This document shows, in pieces, positions 6,144-7,527 of a DNA stretch of 7,527 nt. Position 1 is the stretch's first letter. Every line of letters begins with the position of its first letter. Made by a program: the position numbers and the translations under genes. Source of the DNA: Leptospira_B sp964571605 (GTDB taxonomy: Bacteria; Spirochaetota; Leptospiria; Leptospirales; Leptospiraceae); NCBI GenBank assembly GCA_964571605.1, contig CAZNCS010000204.1, forward strand, positions 1 to 7,527, given 5' to 3'. Under the pieces are notes generated by a model, which was not told the origin of the DNA, searched no databases, and saw only the letters and a list, made by a program, of their open reading frames with translations.

Positions 6144-7229
6144 AGAAGGAAATAAGTCCGACTCTTCCAATTTCGCAGACTTGGGAGAATTTTCAGGATG
6201 AGAAATACTAAGTCCCAAAAGTCGGATCGGAAATACGGCCTTTCCCGAATCCAAGAGAAATTCTTCCAATAGTTTGTTTCCGATCCGGTACAATTCATTT
6301 TTATCTAAAAAAGAATAATCTAATGTTATACTTCTAGTTTTTTGGGTGAAATCGGAAAACTTTACTTTCAAAGTGATCGTACGACCTGGAAAAGGATTTT
6401 TTAACAAGCGCCTCTCCAATTCGTCTGCGATATCCGTTAACTCTCTCAGTAAATCTTCCGATTTTTCCAAATCGGAGGAAAATGTGGATTCTGCACCCAA
6501 AGATTTCCTTTCTCGGAAAGGTTCGACAGGACGATCGTCTAGGCCCCTACAAACGGAATAAAACCAACGTCCAGATTTTCCGAAATGGCGATCCAATACG
6601 TCTATACTCTTTGTTTTTAAATCTTTTCCTTTAAATATTCCAAGTTCATGCATTTTTTTTAATGTTACTTTTCCAACCCCCGGAAAAGAGGAAACATCCA
6701 GAGTATCCAAAAAAGTATCAGCTTGTTCTGGACGGACCACAGTCATACCGTTCGGCTTTCCCAAATCTGTAGCGACTTTCGCCAAAAATTTGTTCATCGA
6801 AACTCCGGCGGAAGCCGTCAATTGGGTTTCCTGCCAAATCCTTTCTCGGATTTCTTTTGCGACCGCACTTGCATAAGGAATATTTTTTTTATTTTCCGTT
6901 ACATCCAAATATGCTTCGTCGAGAGAAAGCATTTCGACAAGTTCGGTGTACTCTAAAAATATTTCCCGAATTTGAGAGGATACTTTTCGATACGCTTCAA
7001 AACGAGGTGTGACAAAAATTGCGGAAGGACAAAGTCGAGCAGCTTGGGAACAAGGAATTGCGGAACGAACTCCGAATTTTCTAGCCTCGTAACTGGCGGC
7101 ACAAACCACTCCCCTAGAATCAGGAGGACCTCCAACAACGATCGGTTTGCCACGATAATCGGGATTATCCCTCTGCTCTACGGACGCATAAAAAGCGTCC
7201 ATATCGATATGCAGAATTTTCCGGACCAT
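6135..7229 (-). CDS. dinB: DNA polymerase IV (DinB, Y-family translesion polymerase)
   Basis: A complete 364-residue Y-family polymerase, near the E. coli DinB length of 351. The N-terminal motif HIDMDAFYASVE (7-18) holds the metal ligand Asp9 and the steric-gate Phe13. The second catalytic motif SLDEAYLD (102-109) holds Asp104 and Glu105. The palm segment TASAGVSMNKFLAKVATDLGKP (138-159) and the helix-hairpin-helix thumb motif FPGVGKVT (182-189) are typical, and the little-finger domain covers about 240-345. The C-terminal ESDLFPSLF resembles a sliding-clamp-binding peptide (QLxLF type). The family copies past damaged bases with low fidelity and without proofreading, in the cytoplasm at the replication fork. 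The ATG at 7229-7227 lies directly before the conserved start of the protein; upstream there is only a weak GGA. The gene follows comF by 42 bases on the same strand, so co-transcription is likely. I see no TTTG-N5-CAAA Leptospira-type LexA box in that gap; a shared promoter may lie upstream of comF outside the window. Confidence 0.98.
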   Translation of the reverse strand: MVRKILHIDMDAFYASVEQRDNPDYRGKPIVVGGPPDSRGVVCAASYEARKFGVRSAIPCSQAARLCPSAIFVTPRFEAYRKVSSQIREIFLEYTELVEMLSLDEAYLDVTENKKNIPYASAVAKEIRERIWQETQLTASAGVSMNKFLAKVATDLGKPNGMTVVRPEQADTFLDTLDVSSFPGVGKVTLKKMHELGIFKGKDLKTKSIDVLDRHFGKSGRWFYSVCRGLDDRPVEPFRERKSLGAESTFSSDLEKSEDLLRELTDIADELERRLLKNPFPGRTITLKVKFSDFTQKTRSITLDYSFLDKNELYRIGNKLLEEFLLDSGKAVFPIRLLGLSISHPENSPKSAKLEESDLFPSLF

Positions 7230-7271
7230 ATTCCAATTTCCATACTAAACGGATATTAAGATCGGTCAAGC

Positions 7272-7527
7272 TTAATCCAAGGTTCTTAAATATGTTAGAA
7301 CATAGATCTTTTTTGCTCCGTTTTGTTTCAAAATCCTGGAGGCTTCGTTTACACTTGCTCCCGTAGTGAACACATCGTCTAAAAGAAGTATTTTAGACGG
7401 GCAACGATTCTTCCATTCTTCTTTAATTCCCCAGGATGTATGAGCATGAAAGAATCTTTCCGCATAATTCTTGCCGGCCTGCCTCTCTTTACTTTTTTTC
7501 AATAGAGGATCTATTAAAGGAATTCGT
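7272..7527 (-). CDS. comF: ComF-family phosphoribosyltransferase, C-terminal part, cut by the window edge
   Basis: The frame is open from the right edge (7526) to the stop at 7274-7272, giving 84 visible residues. Key features are ERQAGKNYAERFF (visible residues 14-26), resembling the Q-R-x-x-N region of ComF proteins, and the PRPP-binding loop LLLDDVFTTGAS (visible residues 47-58, with the acidic pair DD), then a Rossmann-type ending IYVLTYLRTL. The fold is type I phosphoribosyltransferase. In naturally transformable bacteria ComF helps take DNA into the cytoplasm; in many other bacteria a homologue (GntX/ComFC-like) exists with an unclear role. The N-terminal zinc-ribbon half expected of the family lies beyond the edge. 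A TTG at 7502-7500 is an internal Leu codon, because the frame and family similarity continue upstream. dinB follows after 42 bases, probably in the same transcript. A purine phosphoribosyltransferase is a less likely alternative. Confidence 0.87.
   Translation of the reverse strand, partial: RIPLIDPLLKKSKERQAGKNYAERFFHAHTSWGIKEEWKNRCPSKILLLDDVFTTGASVNEASRILKQNGAKKIYVLTYLRTLD

Noticed and set aside
6346..7259. Plus-strand open frames across dinB
   Set aside because: dinB on the minus strand has all catalytic motifs; the opposite frames have no family resemblance.
7500..7502. TTG as the start of a short 76-residue protein
   Set aside because: The frame remains open to the right edge and the ComF-like sequence continues upstream, so the codon is internal.

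Overview
The window looks like a chromosomal segment of a spirochaete, most likely Leptospira. The evidence is the moderately AT-rich coding style with many Lys, Glu, Phe and Ser codons, a lipoprotein whose relaxed lipobox (VSSSC) is of spirochaetal type, and the mix of housekeeping genes. Genus level is as far as I would go, and it is an inference. I see no mobile element, CRISPR array, RNA gene or phage gene.

Left part, bases 1-5105. The N-terminal end of a dusA-type tRNA-dihydrouridine synthase runs leftwards off the window (180 to 1, minus strand). A 99-base divergent gap containing three short inverted repeats separates it from a rightward, probably co-transcribed trio. First is an uncharacterised lipoprotein (280-1275). 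Second is the bifunctional tRNA wobble-uridine enzyme MnmC (1272-3227), joined to the lipoprotein by an ATGA overlap. Third is the RecQ helicase (3231-5105), starting at TTG three bases after the mnmC stop and in the same frame.

Middle, bases 5106-5360. This 255-base gap has no supportable gene. It holds short palindromes and a plausible promoter with a perfect TATAAT box in front of the next gene, an unrecognised protein with three predicted membrane segments (5361-6119).

Right part, bases 6120-7527. A leftward pair converges on the membrane-protein gene. The C-terminal end of a ComF-family phosphoribosyltransferase (7527-7272, entering from the right edge) is followed after 42 bases by the complete DNA polymerase IV gene dinB (7229-6135). 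A weak hairpin with a T-run covers the end of dinB.

Together the window carries tRNA modification (DusA, MnmC), DNA repair or lesion tolerance (RecQ, DinB), a possible DNA-uptake relative (ComF) and two proteins of unknown function, one lipidated and one membrane-embedded. I do not see a clear new multi-gene system. The points most worth a second look are the lipoprotein, the changed FAD-loop residues in MnmC, the structured non-coding gaps and the comF-dinB pairing.
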